Source: JABCZS01 sp041660525 (lineage in GTDB: Bacteria > Pseudomonadota > Gammaproteobacteria > JABCZS01). Taken from it: a stretch of DNA of 64,000 bases. The position numbers and the translations under genes were made by a program. The notes under the pieces are model-generated. The model saw only the letters and a program-made list of their open reading frames with translations, searched no databases and was not told the DNA's origin. Shown here piece after piece: positions 34,815 through 44,308 of this stretch (positions within the stretch are counted from its first letter, which is position 1; every line of letters starts with the position of its first letter). The stretch is from contig JBAZWD010000002.1 of NCBI GenBank assembly GCA_041660525.1, forward strand, positions 133,891-197,890, given 5' to 3'.

Positions 34815-36629
34815 CTAGTGTAAGGCTTCATAAATCCGCTGAGCTAAAGCTTGACTGATACCTGGCACTTTAGCAAGTGTTTCTATACTCGCAGCAACGA
34901 CTTCTTGCATCCCGCCAAAATGTCGCAATAATGCACGGCGTCTTATCGCGCCTAAGCCAGAAATTTGCTCGAGTGGTGAATCAATACGCGCATGTTCACG
35001 TTTTTTACGATGGGCGGTTATGGCAAATCGGTGCGCCTCATCACGTATAGCTTCTAATAAATGCCGACCTTGTGCAGAAATATCGCGTATCTGTGCACCT
35101 TCTGGTGTCGATTGCCAAATCACTTCCGTACCACTTTTGCGCGCCGGCCCTTTGCCCATAGAAATTAAAATAATATCCGTTATTTGCATTTCTTCTAAGG
35201 CTTGTTGCGCAACCTTAAGCTGCCCTTTTCCACCATCAATAATAATCATATCCGGCAATAGGCCTTCATTGGTTTTTACACGCGTGTAACGTCGCATTAA
35301 AGCTTGTTGCAACGCCGCATAATCATCACCTTTAGTAATATTAGCAATATTAAAGCGCCGATAATCACTTTTTAAAGGACCATTTGCACCAAATACCACG
35401 CAAGAAGCTACCGTTGCTTCACCCATGGTATGGCTCACATCAAAACATTCTATCCGTGTTAATTGTGCTTGCAGTTTTAAATCTTCTTGTAGTGCAAGGT
35501 AGCGATCTGCAAGTGTCGCTTCACTTTGTAAACGTTGCATAATCGCGGCCTGTGCATTGGTTTGCGCTAATTGTAACCAACGTAAACGTTCCCCACGCAC
35601 GTTATGTTGTACGCGTACTTTTTTTTGAGCTTTATCTGATAATGCTGCTTCAACTAAAGATTGTTCAGATAAGTGTAGATTGGTAATTATTTGTTTAGGT
35701 ATAGTATGCTTTTCTCCTTGGGCTAAATAATGTTGACCAATGAAAGCCATTAATATCGCTTCTTTTTCATCGTGTATCGATATTTTTGGAAAATAACTGC
35801 GTGAACCTAAGAGTTGTCCTTGGCGAACGGATAATAATTCAACACAAGCAAGACCTTGAATTAATAAAACGACTAACACATCATCATTACCTGAAACACC
35901 TGTAACGTATTGTTGCGCTTGTACGCTGCGCATTTGTGCAATTTGATCACGGTAATATGCCGCACGCTCGTATTCTTGCTCAATAGCAGCTTTATCCATT
36001 TGCTCGGTCAAATCATGCATGACTTGAGATTCTTTACCTTCTAAAAATAAAACCGCATGATTCACATCTTTTTGATATTGTTCAGGCTCAATGAGTTTTA
36101 CACACGGTGCGCTGCAACGTTTAATTTGATATTGCAAACAAGGTCTTGAGCGGCTTTGAAAAAAAGTATCGCGGCATTGGCGCAGTAAAAAAGTTTTTTG
36201 TAATAAACGTAAACTCGCACGCGCAGCCCCCGCATTAGGATAAGGGCCAAAACACTGCCCTACTTTACTTAAGCGTCCGCGAATTAAATCCATACGCGGA
36301 TAAGTTTGATGAGTCGTGATAAAAATATACGGATAGCTTTTATCATCACGCAATAAAATATTATAACGCGGCTTTAATTGCTTAATTAAATTGCTTTCCA
36401 GCAATAAAGCTTCTGTTTCCGTTTCGGTAATGGTGATGGCGATATCATGGATTTGTTTAACTAAAACTTGCGTTTTGGGATCAGGAATATTGGCGCGAAA
36501 ATAACTACTGATGCGCTTTTTTAAATCACGCGCTTTGCCAACATAAAGCGTTTGCCCTTCCTCATTTAGCATTTGATAAACGCCAGGGGTATGAGGAAGT
36601 GTCGCTAAATAAGTATTTAATTCAATCAC
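34815..36629 (-). CDS. uvrC: Excinuclease ABC subunit C
   Basis: Dual-incision nuclease of nucleotide excision repair, 604 residues. GIY-YIG domain at the N-terminus (PGVYQMLNEEGQTLYVGKA), a Cys-rich region (RCSAPCVK), UVR motif (DLTEQMDKAAIEQEYERAA), RNase H-like domain (ECFDVSHTMGEATV, DMIIIDGGKGQL) and C-terminal helix-hairpin-helix. Overlaps uvrY by four bases (ATGA). Confidence 0.97.
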   Translation of the reverse strand: MIELNTYLATLPHTPGVYQMLNEEGQTLYVGKARDLKKRISSYFRANIPDPKTQVLVKQIHDIAITITETETEALLLESNLIKQLKPRYNILLRDDKSYPYIFITTHQTYPRMDLIRGRLSKVGQCFGPYPNAGAARASLRLLQKTFLLRQCRDTFFQSRSRPCLQYQIKRCSAPCVKLIEPEQYQKDVNHAVLFLEGKESQVMHDLTEQMDKAAIEQEYERAAYYRDQIAQMRSVQAQQYVTGVSGNDDVLVVLLIQGLACVELLSVRQGQLLGSRSYFPKISIHDEKEAILMAFIGQHYLAQGEKHTIPKQIITNLHLSEQSLVEAALSDKAQKKVRVQHNVRGERLRWLQLAQTNAQAAIMQRLQSEATLADRYLALQEDLKLQAQLTRIECFDVSHTMGEATVASCVVFGANGPLKSDYRRFNIANITKGDDYAALQQALMRRYTRVKTNEGLLPDMIIIDGGKGQLKVAQQALEEMQITDIILISMGKGPARKSGTEVIWQSTPEGAQIRDISAQGRHLLEAIRDEAHRFAITAHRKKREHARIDSPLEQISGLGAIRRRALLRHFGGMQEVVAASIETLAKVPGISQALAQRIYEALH

Positions 36630-37279
36630 TGACCCTTCATATCGTCGGTATCTAACATGCCATGTCTGATGGCTAAATGCGTCAATTCTACGTCGCTGTT
36701 GACGCCCAATTTTTCAAATAGACGGTAGCGGTAACTATTTACAGTTTTTGGACTTAAACAAAGTTTGTCGGAAATATCTTGTACTTTTACACCGCTGGTA
36801 ATCATTAACATCACTTGTAACTCACGTTCAGACAAAGAATCAAACGGTGAATTTTCTTTATCGGTAAAATGTTTTAACGCAAGTTGTTGTGCAACTTCAG
36901 GACTTAAATAACGTTGTCCGGCAAAAACGGTACGTATGGCTTGCACCATTTCATCTAAGCTTGAGCCTTTAGTAATATATCCTGCGGCGCCAGCTTGTAA
37001 TAAACGCGAAGGAAAAGGTTCTTCACCGTATACAGTAACCGCAATCACTTTGGTTTTAGGCGAGGAACGTAAAATTTTACGTGTAGCTTCGAGGCCACCA
37101 ATACCAGGCATCTTAACATCCATTAAAACGACGTCAGGTTTTAAATCTTTAACCATTTGCACAGCATCTTCGCCACTATTAGCTTCACCCACGACTTTAA
37201 TGCCTTTAACATCACTCAAAAGGCGCGTCATACCAATACGGACCAGATCATGGTCATCAACAAGCAATAAACTAATCAA
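36626..37279 (-). CDS. uvrY: Response regulator UvrY/GacA (LetA) family
   Basis: A 217-residue NarL/FixJ-type regulator. Receiver domain with phospho-acceptor in PDVVLMDVKMPG (Asp54 region) and a LuxR-type helix-turn-helix (LSERELQVMLMITSG, LSPKTVNSYRYRLFEKLGV). Partner of a BarA/GacS kinase; in Legionella this regulator (LetA) switches on the transmissive phase through small RNAs that sequester CsrA. Its place upstream of uvrC is the classic one. Confidence 0.93.
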   Translation of the reverse strand: MISLLLVDDHDLVRIGMTRLLSDVKGIKVVGEANSGEDAVQMVKDLKPDVVLMDVKMPGIGGLEATRKILRSSPKTKVIAVTVYGEEPFPSRLLQAGAAGYITKGSSLDEMVQAIRTVFAGQRYLSPEVAQQLALKHFTDKENSPFDSLSERELQVMLMITSGVKVQDISDKLCLSPKTVNSYRYRLFEKLGVNSDVELTHLAIRHGMLDTDDMKGQ

Positions 37280-37396
37280 TTTAAATTCCTTATTCGCTTT
37301 TAACTTACCCTGAGTATAGTCAATGGATTCAAAGAAACCGAGACAAAGCTCAGTTTAAAGTAGCTTACTTGAGAAAACAAGGGTTGGTTTCTATTT

Positions 37397-38533
37397 TTAA
37401 GTATACTTTCTAACAATGCGGTTATTAAACAAACACAGAATTTCATAAGCAATCGTGTCACAAAGCTCGGCTAAATCATTAATGGAAATGGTTTCATTGC
37501 CACTTTTGCCCACGAGTATAACTTCATCCCCTACATAAGCTTCATCTTGGCCAATATCGACCATGAATTGATCCATACAAACCATACCTGCAATAGGATA
37601 ACGTTTGCCGCGAATCAATACACTGCCTTTATTCGATAATGCTCTTCGATATCCATCACCATACCCAACTGGTATGGTTACAATACGGGTTTGTTTTTTT
37701 GTATTATAGGCATGGCCATAACTAATGCCGCTATTTTCTGCCACCACTTTAAAAAATGAAATGCGTGAATGCAAAGAGAAAAATGGTTCAATCTCAGAAA
37801 ATTTCTGTATCTGTTTAGCCGCAGCTGTATAACCGAGTGCTAAAATACCGGGCCTGACCATGTCAAAATAACTTTGCGGATAATAAATTACACCATCTGA
37901 ATTTGCTAAATGACAAATCAAATGTGGGTATTGCGCTTTGAGGGGTTGAATAAATTCTGCAAACGTTTTAATTTGTGCGAGTGTATTGGGATCATTAGGT
38001 TTGTCTGCCGTTGCAAAATGTGAATAAATACCTTCTAGTGATAACATAGGATCAGCGACTACATGTTGTACTACTTGTTGAGCAGTTTCAATGCGCATAC
38101 CGGTGCGTTGCATACCTGTTTCAATTTCAAGATGCACGCGCGCAATTTTATTTAATGCTGTTGCTGCTTCGCTGGCTTTTTGTGCTTTATAAAGTGATGC
38201 GATCGTTAAAATAATATCATGTGCAATTGCATCGCTCATTTGATCAACATCGACTGCACCTAACATAATAATCGGCGTTTTAATTCCTAAAGCGCGTAAT
38301 TGCATACCTTCTTGCAAACAAGATACACCAAAGTAATCCACTAAATGTTGCGCAGCCAAAGACATTTTTGCAATACCATGACCATAAGCATTGGCCTTAA
38401 CAGGAAAACAAAGTTTTACCTTGGGGCCTATCGCCTTGCGTATAATTTGCAAATTCGCTTGAAAACGTGCCAGATCAATTTCAATCCAAGTGGCATGCGA
38501 ATATGTTTTAGTGCTGTCCGGTAATTTCTTCAT
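37397..38533 (-). CDS. alr: Alanine racemase
   Basis: PLP enzyme that makes D-alanine for peptidoglycan. 378 residues; PLP lysine in CFPVKANAYGHG, the catalytic tyrosine region near ENSGISYGHAYNTKK, and GMVCMDQFMVDIG at the C-terminus. ATG at 38533 chosen over GTG at 38542. The start overlaps the end of another fold-type III PLP enzyme gene by 26 bases, so the two are translated together. Confidence 0.94.
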   Translation of the reverse strand: MKKLPDSTKTYSHATWIEIDLARFQANLQIIRKAIGPKVKLCFPVKANAYGHGIAKMSLAAQHLVDYFGVSCLQEGMQLRALGIKTPIIMLGAVDVDQMSDAIAHDIILTIASLYKAQKASEAATALNKIARVHLEIETGMQRTGMRIETAQQVVQHVVADPMLSLEGIYSHFATADKPNDPNTLAQIKTFAEFIQPLKAQYPHLICHLANSDGVIYYPQSYFDMVRPGILALGYTAAAKQIQKFSEIEPFFSLHSRISFFKVVAENSGISYGHAYNTKKQTRIVTIPVGYGDGYRRALSNKGSVLIRGKRYPIAGMVCMDQFMVDIGQDEAYVGDEVILVGKSGNETISINDLAELCDTIAYEILCLFNNRIVRKYT

Positions 38534-39950
38534 AAGTATCACGTTTTTTTACAGTAACAATTTGGTCAGGGCCAAAAGATAATAATTGTGGTGGTCGTGC
38601 AAACGCATTGGCATTCGATGCAAAGAAATATTGATCGTATGCGCCAGTGGATTGCGCGACGATAATATCACCGCGTTTAGGTTTGCGTTGCAATAGGCAT
38701 TTATACGGCGAAAACACATCGCCAGAATAACACAAATTGCCGGCTAAAAACGTAGCAAACGGTTCTTCATCTTTTTGTTGATGATCCGTTAAAATTGTCC
38801 ACTTGCGTGCAGATGGACCAAAGAAAGCTTCACCTAAATTGGTAATACCCATTTCTAAAATGGTTAAATGGTGATCTAAATTTACAGTTTTGGTATGTGA
38901 AACACGCGCCAATGTTAAACCCGAATCACCGGTAATCGAGCGGCCAGGTTCAATGATTAATAATGGCTTGCCTAAATCATTTAATGCTTGTACTGCATTA
39001 CAAGTTTTACCATTAACAATAATTTCACTTTGCAATAATGCTTCTAACATTTTTTCTTTAGGATACTGCGTATAAAATTGTTCGCCTTCCCAATTTTTAA
39101 TTTGATTATGTGCATCAATTTCAATTTTACTTAATTTATCATTCCAAAGAAAGTCACCTTTTTTAATGCGCGTTAAAAAATCCTGCCATTCGTTTTGCGT
39201 GAAATAATTAATCGGATAACCGCCGCCAATATTAATCACGCGACATTTTCCACCATGCGTATTTAATAAATGACCCAGTGAAATCAGCTCACCCAATACT
39301 AAACAAAAAGGTTCAAGCGTGGTGATTTGTGAACCCACATGCGCATGAAATCCCTGCAGATCTATATGCGACAAACGCATAATGTCAGCCATGGATAGTT
39401 TAATGTTCGTCAGATGTTCACCAAATTTAGTCCAACTGTTGGATGTGAGCACTTCATCGGCAGTCACATTGCCGACATCAAATCCACTGGCACGCAATAA
39501 TGTGTGCGCGGTTTTTTGCATCGCTTGTGCAAGTAGATCAATATGTTTAAGTTCTTCGATATTATCCGCAATAATTAACATCTCTTTGTTAATCGCTTCT
39601 TTAATCATAAAATCTTCTTTGGCATTGCCGTTTAAACCAATCATATGTGGCGCAACACCTGCTTCAAGTGCGCAACGCATTTCATGATAAGAAGCTGCAT
39701 CTACACCGATACCTTCATGAGCAATCAGTTTTAACATTTCAGGATAAGGAAAAGTTTTTGCGGCAAAATGAATACTGGAATGCGGATAATAGTGTTGCAA
39801 AACTTTTTTAAAAGCTTGAATATTCGCTTGAATAATTGTCGCGCTGCGAATATGCATGGGCAATTCAAATTCTTGCACCCATTGTGTATAGGGTTTACTG
39901 TCGATCAAAGCGGTCTCGCCGCTTAAATCTAAAAAAGGGGTTATTAGCAT
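38508..39950 (-). CDS. Fold-type III PLP-dependent enzyme, LysA/ODC-like
   Basis: A 480-residue enzyme of the alanine-racemase-like fold family. PLP lysine probably in SIHFAAKTFPYPEML; glycine loop NIGGGYPINYF; C-terminal EPGRSITGD and the catalytic-type Cys segment AGNLCYSGD, as in diaminopimelate and ornithine decarboxylases. It is longer than LysA (about 420) and has an N-terminal extension. Start at ATG 39950, with GGAGCC upstream. Substrate unknown: an amino acid decarboxylase is likeliest, but a racemase is not excluded. Overlap with alr suggests shared amino acid metabolism. Confidence 0.78.
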   Translation of the reverse strand: MLITPFLDLSGETALIDSKPYTQWVQEFELPMHIRSATIIQANIQAFKKVLQHYYPHSSIHFAAKTFPYPEMLKLIAHEGIGVDAASYHEMRCALEAGVAPHMIGLNGNAKEDFMIKEAINKEMLIIADNIEELKHIDLLAQAMQKTAHTLLRASGFDVGNVTADEVLTSNSWTKFGEHLTNIKLSMADIMRLSHIDLQGFHAHVGSQITTLEPFCLVLGELISLGHLLNTHGGKCRVINIGGGYPINYFTQNEWQDFLTRIKKGDFLWNDKLSKIEIDAHNQIKNWEGEQFYTQYPKEKMLEALLQSEIIVNGKTCNAVQALNDLGKPLLIIEPGRSITGDSGLTLARVSHTKTVNLDHHLTILEMGITNLGEAFFGPSARKWTILTDHQQKDEEPFATFLAGNLCYSGDVFSPYKCLLQRKPKRGDIIVAQSTGAYDQYFFASNANAFARPPQLLSFGPDQIVTVKKRDTYEEITGQH

Positions 39951-40020
39951 GTCGGCTCCATAAAATAAGCTATCCACAACAATATTAGCACCTTACATCA
40001 AATTTGTATTACAATATCGC

Positions 40021-41139
40021 ATGAGCGAAAATACCCCTGTTAATAAAATCAACCTGCTAGGTTTAGATCTCGATGGACTGCGCCAACTCTTTGAAAGTAT
40101 TGGTGAAAAACCCTTTCGCGCCCAACAAGTCTTAAAATGGATCCACGAAGTTGGCATTCAAGACTTTGAGCAAATGACCAATTTGAGCAAGGCTTTACGT
40201 GAAAAACTAAGTCAAACGGCTGAAATCAAGCTGCCTAAAGTTTTATTCGAGAAAAATGCAGGCGATGATACCCGTAAATGGATTATTCAGCTCGATGATG
40301 GCAATTGCATAGAAACCGTATTTATTCCGGCAGCTAATCGAGGCACTTTATGCATTTCTTCACAAGTCGGCTGCATCCTAAATTGTGACTTTTGCTCAAC
40401 CGGTAAACAAGGATTTAGCCGCAATTTAACGAGTCATGAAATCATCGCACAATTATGGATCGCCGTGCGCGCATTATCACTGAAACAAGGTTTTCATGAT
40501 CGCGCCATCACCAATGTAGTAATGATGGGCATGGGCGAGCCTATGTTGAATTTTGAAAATGTATTACCCGCGCTTCACATTATGCGCAGTGATTTTGCTT
40601 ATAGTTTATCTAAATATCGCGTAACAGTGAGTACATCGGGCGTTATTCCCGGTATGCAAGCGTTAAGTGAAATGAGTGATGTTGCACTCGCCGTTTCCCT
40701 GCACGCACCCAACAATGAATTGCGTAACAAACTCGTTCCTTTGAATAAAAAATACCCGCTAGAAATGTTAATGGAAACCTGTAAACAACATTTTAAAAAT
40801 GAACCTAAACGTAGTATTGTGATGGAATATGTCATGTTAGATGGCGTCAATGATCAACCTACGCACGCAAAACAACTGATAAAATTGCTACAAGATGTTC
40901 CTGTAAAAATTAATTTAATTCCATTTAATCCTTTTCCGCATACGACGTATCATCGATCAACAGACGCAACTATTGATACTTTTCAACGCATGTTATCCCA
41001 TGCAGGTTATATTACAACTGTCCGGCGCACACGCGGTGATGACATCGACGCTGCGTGCGGTCAACTCGTTGGACAAGTGCAAGACAGAACGCGTCGTCAA
41101 GAACGTTATTTGAAATCAAGGCTTATTGAATCAGAATAA
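40021..41139 (+). CDS. rlmN: Dual-specificity RNA methyltransferase RlmN
   Basis: Radical SAM enzyme that makes 2-methyladenosine in 23S rRNA (A2503) and some tRNAs. 372 residues; the iron-sulfur motif CxxxCxxC is in CILNCDFCSTGKQGF, the MGMGEPMLNFENV motif is intact, and the second catalytic Cys lies in DIDAACGQL. No ribosome binding site is visible; a TACAAT at 40010-40015 lies six bases before the ATG, so the transcript may start at or very near the start codon. Confidence 0.96.
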   Translation: MSENTPVNKINLLGLDLDGLRQLFESIGEKPFRAQQVLKWIHEVGIQDFEQMTNLSKALREKLSQTAEIKLPKVLFEKNAGDDTRKWIIQLDDGNCIETVFIPAANRGTLCISSQVGCILNCDFCSTGKQGFSRNLTSHEIIAQLWIAVRALSLKQGFHDRAITNVVMMGMGEPMLNFENVLPALHIMRSDFAYSLSKYRVTVSTSGVIPGMQALSEMSDVALAVSLHAPNNELRNKLVPLNKKYPLEMLMETCKQHFKNEPKRSIVMEYVMLDGVNDQPTHAKQLIKLLQDVPVKINLIPFNPFPHTTYHRSTDATIDTFQRMLSHAGYITTVRRTRGDDIDAACGQLVGQVQDRTRRQERYLKSRLIESE

Positions 41140-41161
41140 CTGCAACAAAATTTAAGCATAC

Positions 41162-41190
41162 TTGACTAATTTTAAATGACAACTTAAAAT
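41162..41190 (+). promoter_or_regulatory. Sigma-70 promoter giving a likely leaderless mRNA
   Basis: TTGACT (41162-41167), 17-bp spacer, TAAAAT (41185-41190). The ATG of the next gene begins seven bases after the -10 box, exactly where transcription should start. Confidence 0.72.
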
Positions 41191-41196
41191 AGTCAG

Positions 41197-42408
41197 ATGT
41201 GGATAGAACGCGACATGGCTCCTCAGCTGCTGCAAAACCAGCAATATGTGCAATTACTCATTGGACCCAGACAATGCGGTAAAAGCTCGCTATTAAGTGA
41301 AATTGGCCAAGAACGCTATTCAGAAGTCACCTTTGATGACTTTCAGCAACGTGATTTGGCCGAGCAAGACCCTGCATTATTTTTAGCGCAGTATACCTTG
41401 CCTTTGAACATTGATGAAGTTCAGTATGCACCTAATATTTTTCCTGAAATTAAAAAAATTGTTGACCATCTCAAACGCTTAGCACTCAAAAATACTGTAT
41501 CTTCGACGCCTCTACCCCTCTTTCGCCTAACGGGTTCGAATCAAATTCTGATGGATAAATATGTCAAAGAAACCTTGGTTGGAAGAGCTGCCTATTATTA
41601 TTTACATACCTTATCAGTGAATGAAATTGTGCGGGCATTTCCAACTATTGCTTTATCTACTTTATTATTTAAAGGCGGTTGGCCAGAATTATATACCCAG
41701 CCGATTGATCCCGTGCATTATTTAAATGATTACATTCGGCAATACCTTGAAAAAGATATTGTGCTGGCTGCAGGCATTAATAAACAACAGGATTTTCATC
41801 TTGTATTAAAAATGCTTGCCGCAAGAACGGGGCAATTACTTAATTATTCGGACATTGCTAAAGACACGGGTGTAAGATCTAATACCATAAAGGAATGGGT
41901 TTCTATTTTAGAGCGCACAGGATTATTAAAATTATTACCGGCATATCATAGTAATCTGAATAATCGCCTTATTAAAATGCCCAAATTATTTTTTCTCGAC
42001 ACAGGTTTAGCCATTCGTTTACAAGGCTGGAATCTTGAAGCACCTGTATTACTAAGCTCACAAGCAGGCGGCTTATTTGAATCCCTAGTTTATGGAGAAA
42101 TCATTAAATTTATTCATAATTTTGGCAAGACATGGTCAGTGTATTTATGGCGCACAAAAGAAGCCGAAGAAATTGACTTTATCATTGAAATCAATCCAGA
42201 TACTTATATTGCGCTAGAGTCAAAACTTGCCATACAAAATGTGCGCCCTATAAATCTAAGCCCTGCTTTTAAAAAAACATTCCCCAAAATTAAAAATATT
42301 GATATTGTCACTGCAGGCGGAGAACTAAAGCAGCTTGCGCCCCACTGTAAACAAATTCCTATTACCCAGTTAACCTCTTATTTGCAAGATTTAACTACTC
42401 CGACTTAA
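41197..42408 (+). CDS. AAA ATPase with DUF4143 domain
   Basis: A 403-residue P-loop ATPase. Walker A is LLIGPRQCGKSSLLS near residue 27; the Walker B-like stretch reads LPLNIDEVQYAPN; a winged-helix region (YSDIAKDTGVRSNTIKEWVSIL) follows, then a nuclease-like DUF4143 fold (SLVYGEIIKFIH, TKEAEEIDFIIEI). Proteins of this kind are widespread, often laterally transferred and of unclear role. It appears to be leaderless, with no ribosome binding site. Its end overlaps the convergent cupin gene by 14 bases. Confidence 0.88.
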   Translation: MWIERDMAPQLLQNQQYVQLLIGPRQCGKSSLLSEIGQERYSEVTFDDFQQRDLAEQDPALFLAQYTLPLNIDEVQYAPNIFPEIKKIVDHLKRLALKNTVSSTPLPLFRLTGSNQILMDKYVKETLVGRAAYYYLHTLSVNEIVRAFPTIALSTLLFKGGWPELYTQPIDPVHYLNDYIRQYLEKDIVLAAGINKQQDFHLVLKMLAARTGQLLNYSDIAKDTGVRSNTIKEWVSILERTGLLKLLPAYHSNLNNRLIKMPKLFFLDTGLAIRLQGWNLEAPVLLSSQAGGLFESLVYGEIIKFIHNFGKTWSVYLWRTKEAEEIDFIIEINPDTYIALESKLAIQNVRPINLSPAFKKTFPKIKNIDIVTAGGELKQLAPHCKQIPITQLTSYLQDLTTPT

Positions 42409-42886
42409 TCAATACCGTCTGCACATCTTTTTCTGTGAGCTCTTCCACTGTAAATCCAGTTAAATTTTTAAACTGCAACACCATCACTTTTATCGGCTCA
42501 TCACTTAAATTTTCATCCGTATGATAACCATCTATCGTATCTTCTGGTAAAAAAATAGGTTGGCCAATAGTTAATGGATAATCTTTTGTTACACCATTAG
42601 GTTCACGTCTTTGCAAAATACCTGCGGTCAAAGGAATTATAATCCGCGCATCCGTATGACGGTGCAGTGCAATACCCGGTATGTTTTCTTGCGCAACGGG
42701 AATAATTGTTTTCCAAATCATCAGCTCGCCTTGCGGATGATGCAAATCCTTAGGAACAAAATTGATTTTCATTTCAAGCTCACGCTGTCCTACTACAGAG
42801 TCGGCGGAAATAGCTTTAAGAGCATAAGGCGTAAGCCATCCTAAAAATAAACCTGTTATAAAAATAAAAATAACCATTTTGTTCAT
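42395..42886 (-). CDS. Cupin-domain protein with N-terminal membrane anchor
   Basis: A 163-residue protein. Residues about 4-28 are a hydrophobic anchor or uncleaved signal; the rest is a small cupin barrel with possible metal ligands in ALHRHTDARI and a later histidine in DGYHTDENL. The domain would face the periplasm. Function unknown. The end overlaps the convergent ATPase gene. Confidence 0.75.
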   Translation of the reverse strand: MNKMVIFIFITGLFLGWLTPYALKAISADSVVGQRELEMKINFVPKDLHHPQGELMIWKTIIPVAQENIPGIALHRHTDARIIIPLTAGILQRREPNGVTKDYPLTIGQPIFLPEDTIDGYHTDENLSDEPIKVMVLQFKNLTGFTVEELTEKDVQTVLIKSE

Positions 42887-42902
42887 TTATCTAACTCCTG
42901 AT

Positions 42903-42932
42903 TTGACATCCGCTTTCATTTGTTGGTATATT
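42903..42932 (+). promoter_or_regulatory. Sigma-70 promoter of the ankyrin/coiled-coil gene
   Basis: Consensus TTGACA (42903-42908), 18-bp spacer, TATATT (42927-42932); the ATG at 42965 is preceded by GAGGT. Confidence 0.72.
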
Positions 42933-42964
42933 GCTAACTTTATTTTATTCCCTACGAGGTACTG

Positions 42965-44083
42965 ATGTTTAATCCTCACGCTGGCAAGAGCTCCAAGGCT
43001 TCCGAGCAGCCTAATAAGCAAAACGAAGATTTAATTGCCGCTGCATTCCGAGCAACACAGCATCATGATACCGTAGAACTAAAAAATATATTGGCTAAGC
43101 TACCTTTTGTCCATATACAAACGTTGGATGGAAGTACGGAAATTTGGAATTTACCTTTGATTGATTGTTTGCTATTTGAAGCAGTCTCCAGTCATTTGAA
43201 TAATAAAAACACAGCCGCAACAATTAAACTCTTAATTAAAAATCGTGCGAATATCTTAAGTCAAAGAGACTATGATCTAAAAACACCTTTGATTGCTGCG
43301 GTCCAAGCAATGGAACAACCCGCGGTAGAAACTTTATTAGCGCATAATAATAGTAAAAAGTATGTTAATACTGTGGATGGGAGCAAAAAGAGTGCAATAT
43401 TTTATACGTGCGAGAATAGAAGTTTTCCACAGGAAAGAGCTTCGATCGCTGACCTATTAATAAAAAATAATGCTGATTTAATGCAACGTTCCTATCGTAA
43501 CATGATCCCGGCAGAATATGCTTCTAGTCCTACTTGTGTTACAGAAGCCACGAACGCATTAAAAAGCATGAACGCCCCAGTAGTAGCACCGTCTAATATT
43601 ATTTTGTCTTGTGATTTAGCGCAAAAACAAATGAACCAGATGCAGAAAGAGTCAGAGGCGAAGCAAAAAAAAATGAGCCAGATGCAGAAAGAGTCAGAGG
43701 CGAAGCAAAAAAAAATGAGCCAGATGCAGAAAGAGTTAGAGGTAAAGCAAAAACAACTCCAACTCATGCTATCCGAACATAGTGAGTTTGTAAATTCAGC
43801 TACAACACTTTTTAATAGCATCGGAGCATTCCAGAACGAGATAAATCAGCTCATTATTCAAATTAATGTACATCAGCATTTAATATCTGAGCAACAGCAT
43901 AATCCAGCTTCACTTAACAATCCCACTGTGCGCAATAGCTACTTACCGTTATGGAAGCTTGCACAAGATCCGCACCAACCCTTTGACTCAAACACTAACC
44001 CGAAACAAAAAGTTGCGCTGATCGATGATGATGATAATTATGATTACGACAACAATAATAACAATAATCGGCTCAAGCAGTAA
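42965..44083 (+). CDS. Ankyrin-repeat and coiled-coil protein, possible effector
   Basis: A 372-residue cytosolic-type protein without signal peptide. Ankyrin repeats occupy roughly residues 20-205 (TIKLLIKNRANILSQ, TPLIAAVQAMEQPAVETLL, ASIADLLIKNNADLMQ). Three tandem 14-residue units of the type MSQMQKESEAKQKK (residues about 223-264) begin a coiled coil that runs to about 320. The tail is Asp/Asn-rich (YDYDNNNNNN). A consensus promoter and GAGGT precede it. Starts the effector-like stretch of 43-55 kb. The effector role is inferred from architecture and the T4SS genes in this window. Confidence 0.78.
   Translation: MFNPHAGKSSKASEQPNKQNEDLIAAAFRATQHHDTVELKNILAKLPFVHIQTLDGSTEIWNLPLIDCLLFEAVSSHLNNKNTAATIKLLIKNRANILSQRDYDLKTPLIAAVQAMEQPAVETLLAHNNSKKYVNTVDGSKKSAIFYTCENRSFPQERASIADLLIKNNADLMQRSYRNMIPAEYASSPTCVTEATNALKSMNAPVVAPSNIILSCDLAQKQMNQMQKESEAKQKKMSQMQKESEAKQKKMSQMQKELEVKQKQLQLMLSEHSEFVNSATTLFNSIGAFQNEINQLIIQINVHQHLISEQQHNPASLNNPTVRNSYLPLWKLAQDPHQPFDSNTNPKQKVALIDDDDNYDYDNNNNNNRLKQ
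43631..43756 (+). repeat. Three tandem 42-bp coding repeats
   Basis: Units start at 43631, 43673 and 43715. The first two differ at one base; the third has diverged slightly. Each encodes 14 residues, so copy-number change keeps the frame and lengthens or shortens the coiled coil. The first two units end in runs of eight or nine A. Confidence 0.9.
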
Positions 44084-44145
44084 TTTGACAAATAGCCATC
44101 GCTTGCATAAGTTTATCATGAGCAAAAGAATGTTCGTAGGTAACT

Positions 44146-44298
44146 ATGCCACAAAAAACTGTTCGCGAAAATTCAAAAACAATAACTCATTATTTCAATT
44201 TTTCTATTTCTGCGCAAACCACACTTGAAGAACAAAATGACCTTCTCGCTTTACTACAGGGCCATATCGATATGGATAATAAAAGTTTTTTTATATAA
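44146..44298 (+). CDS. Small ORF, 50 residues, or gene remnant
   Basis: Begins MPQKTVRENSKTITHYFNFS and ends in an LLALLQGHIDMDN-type tail. GTAGGT lies five bases before ATG. No function recognised. It fills the gap between the ankyrin/coiled-coil gene and a convergent gene, and may be a remnant. Confidence 0.3.
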   Translation: MPQKTVRENSKTITHYFNFSISAQTTLEEQNDLLALLQGHIDMDNKSFFI

Positions 44299-44308
44299 GC
44301 TAAACGCT

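Noticed and set aside
44025..44228. 67-codon frame starting in the Asn-rich tail of the ankyrin/coiled-coil gene
   Set aside because: Begins as a frame-shifted reading of GAT/AAT repeats; no ribosome binding site.
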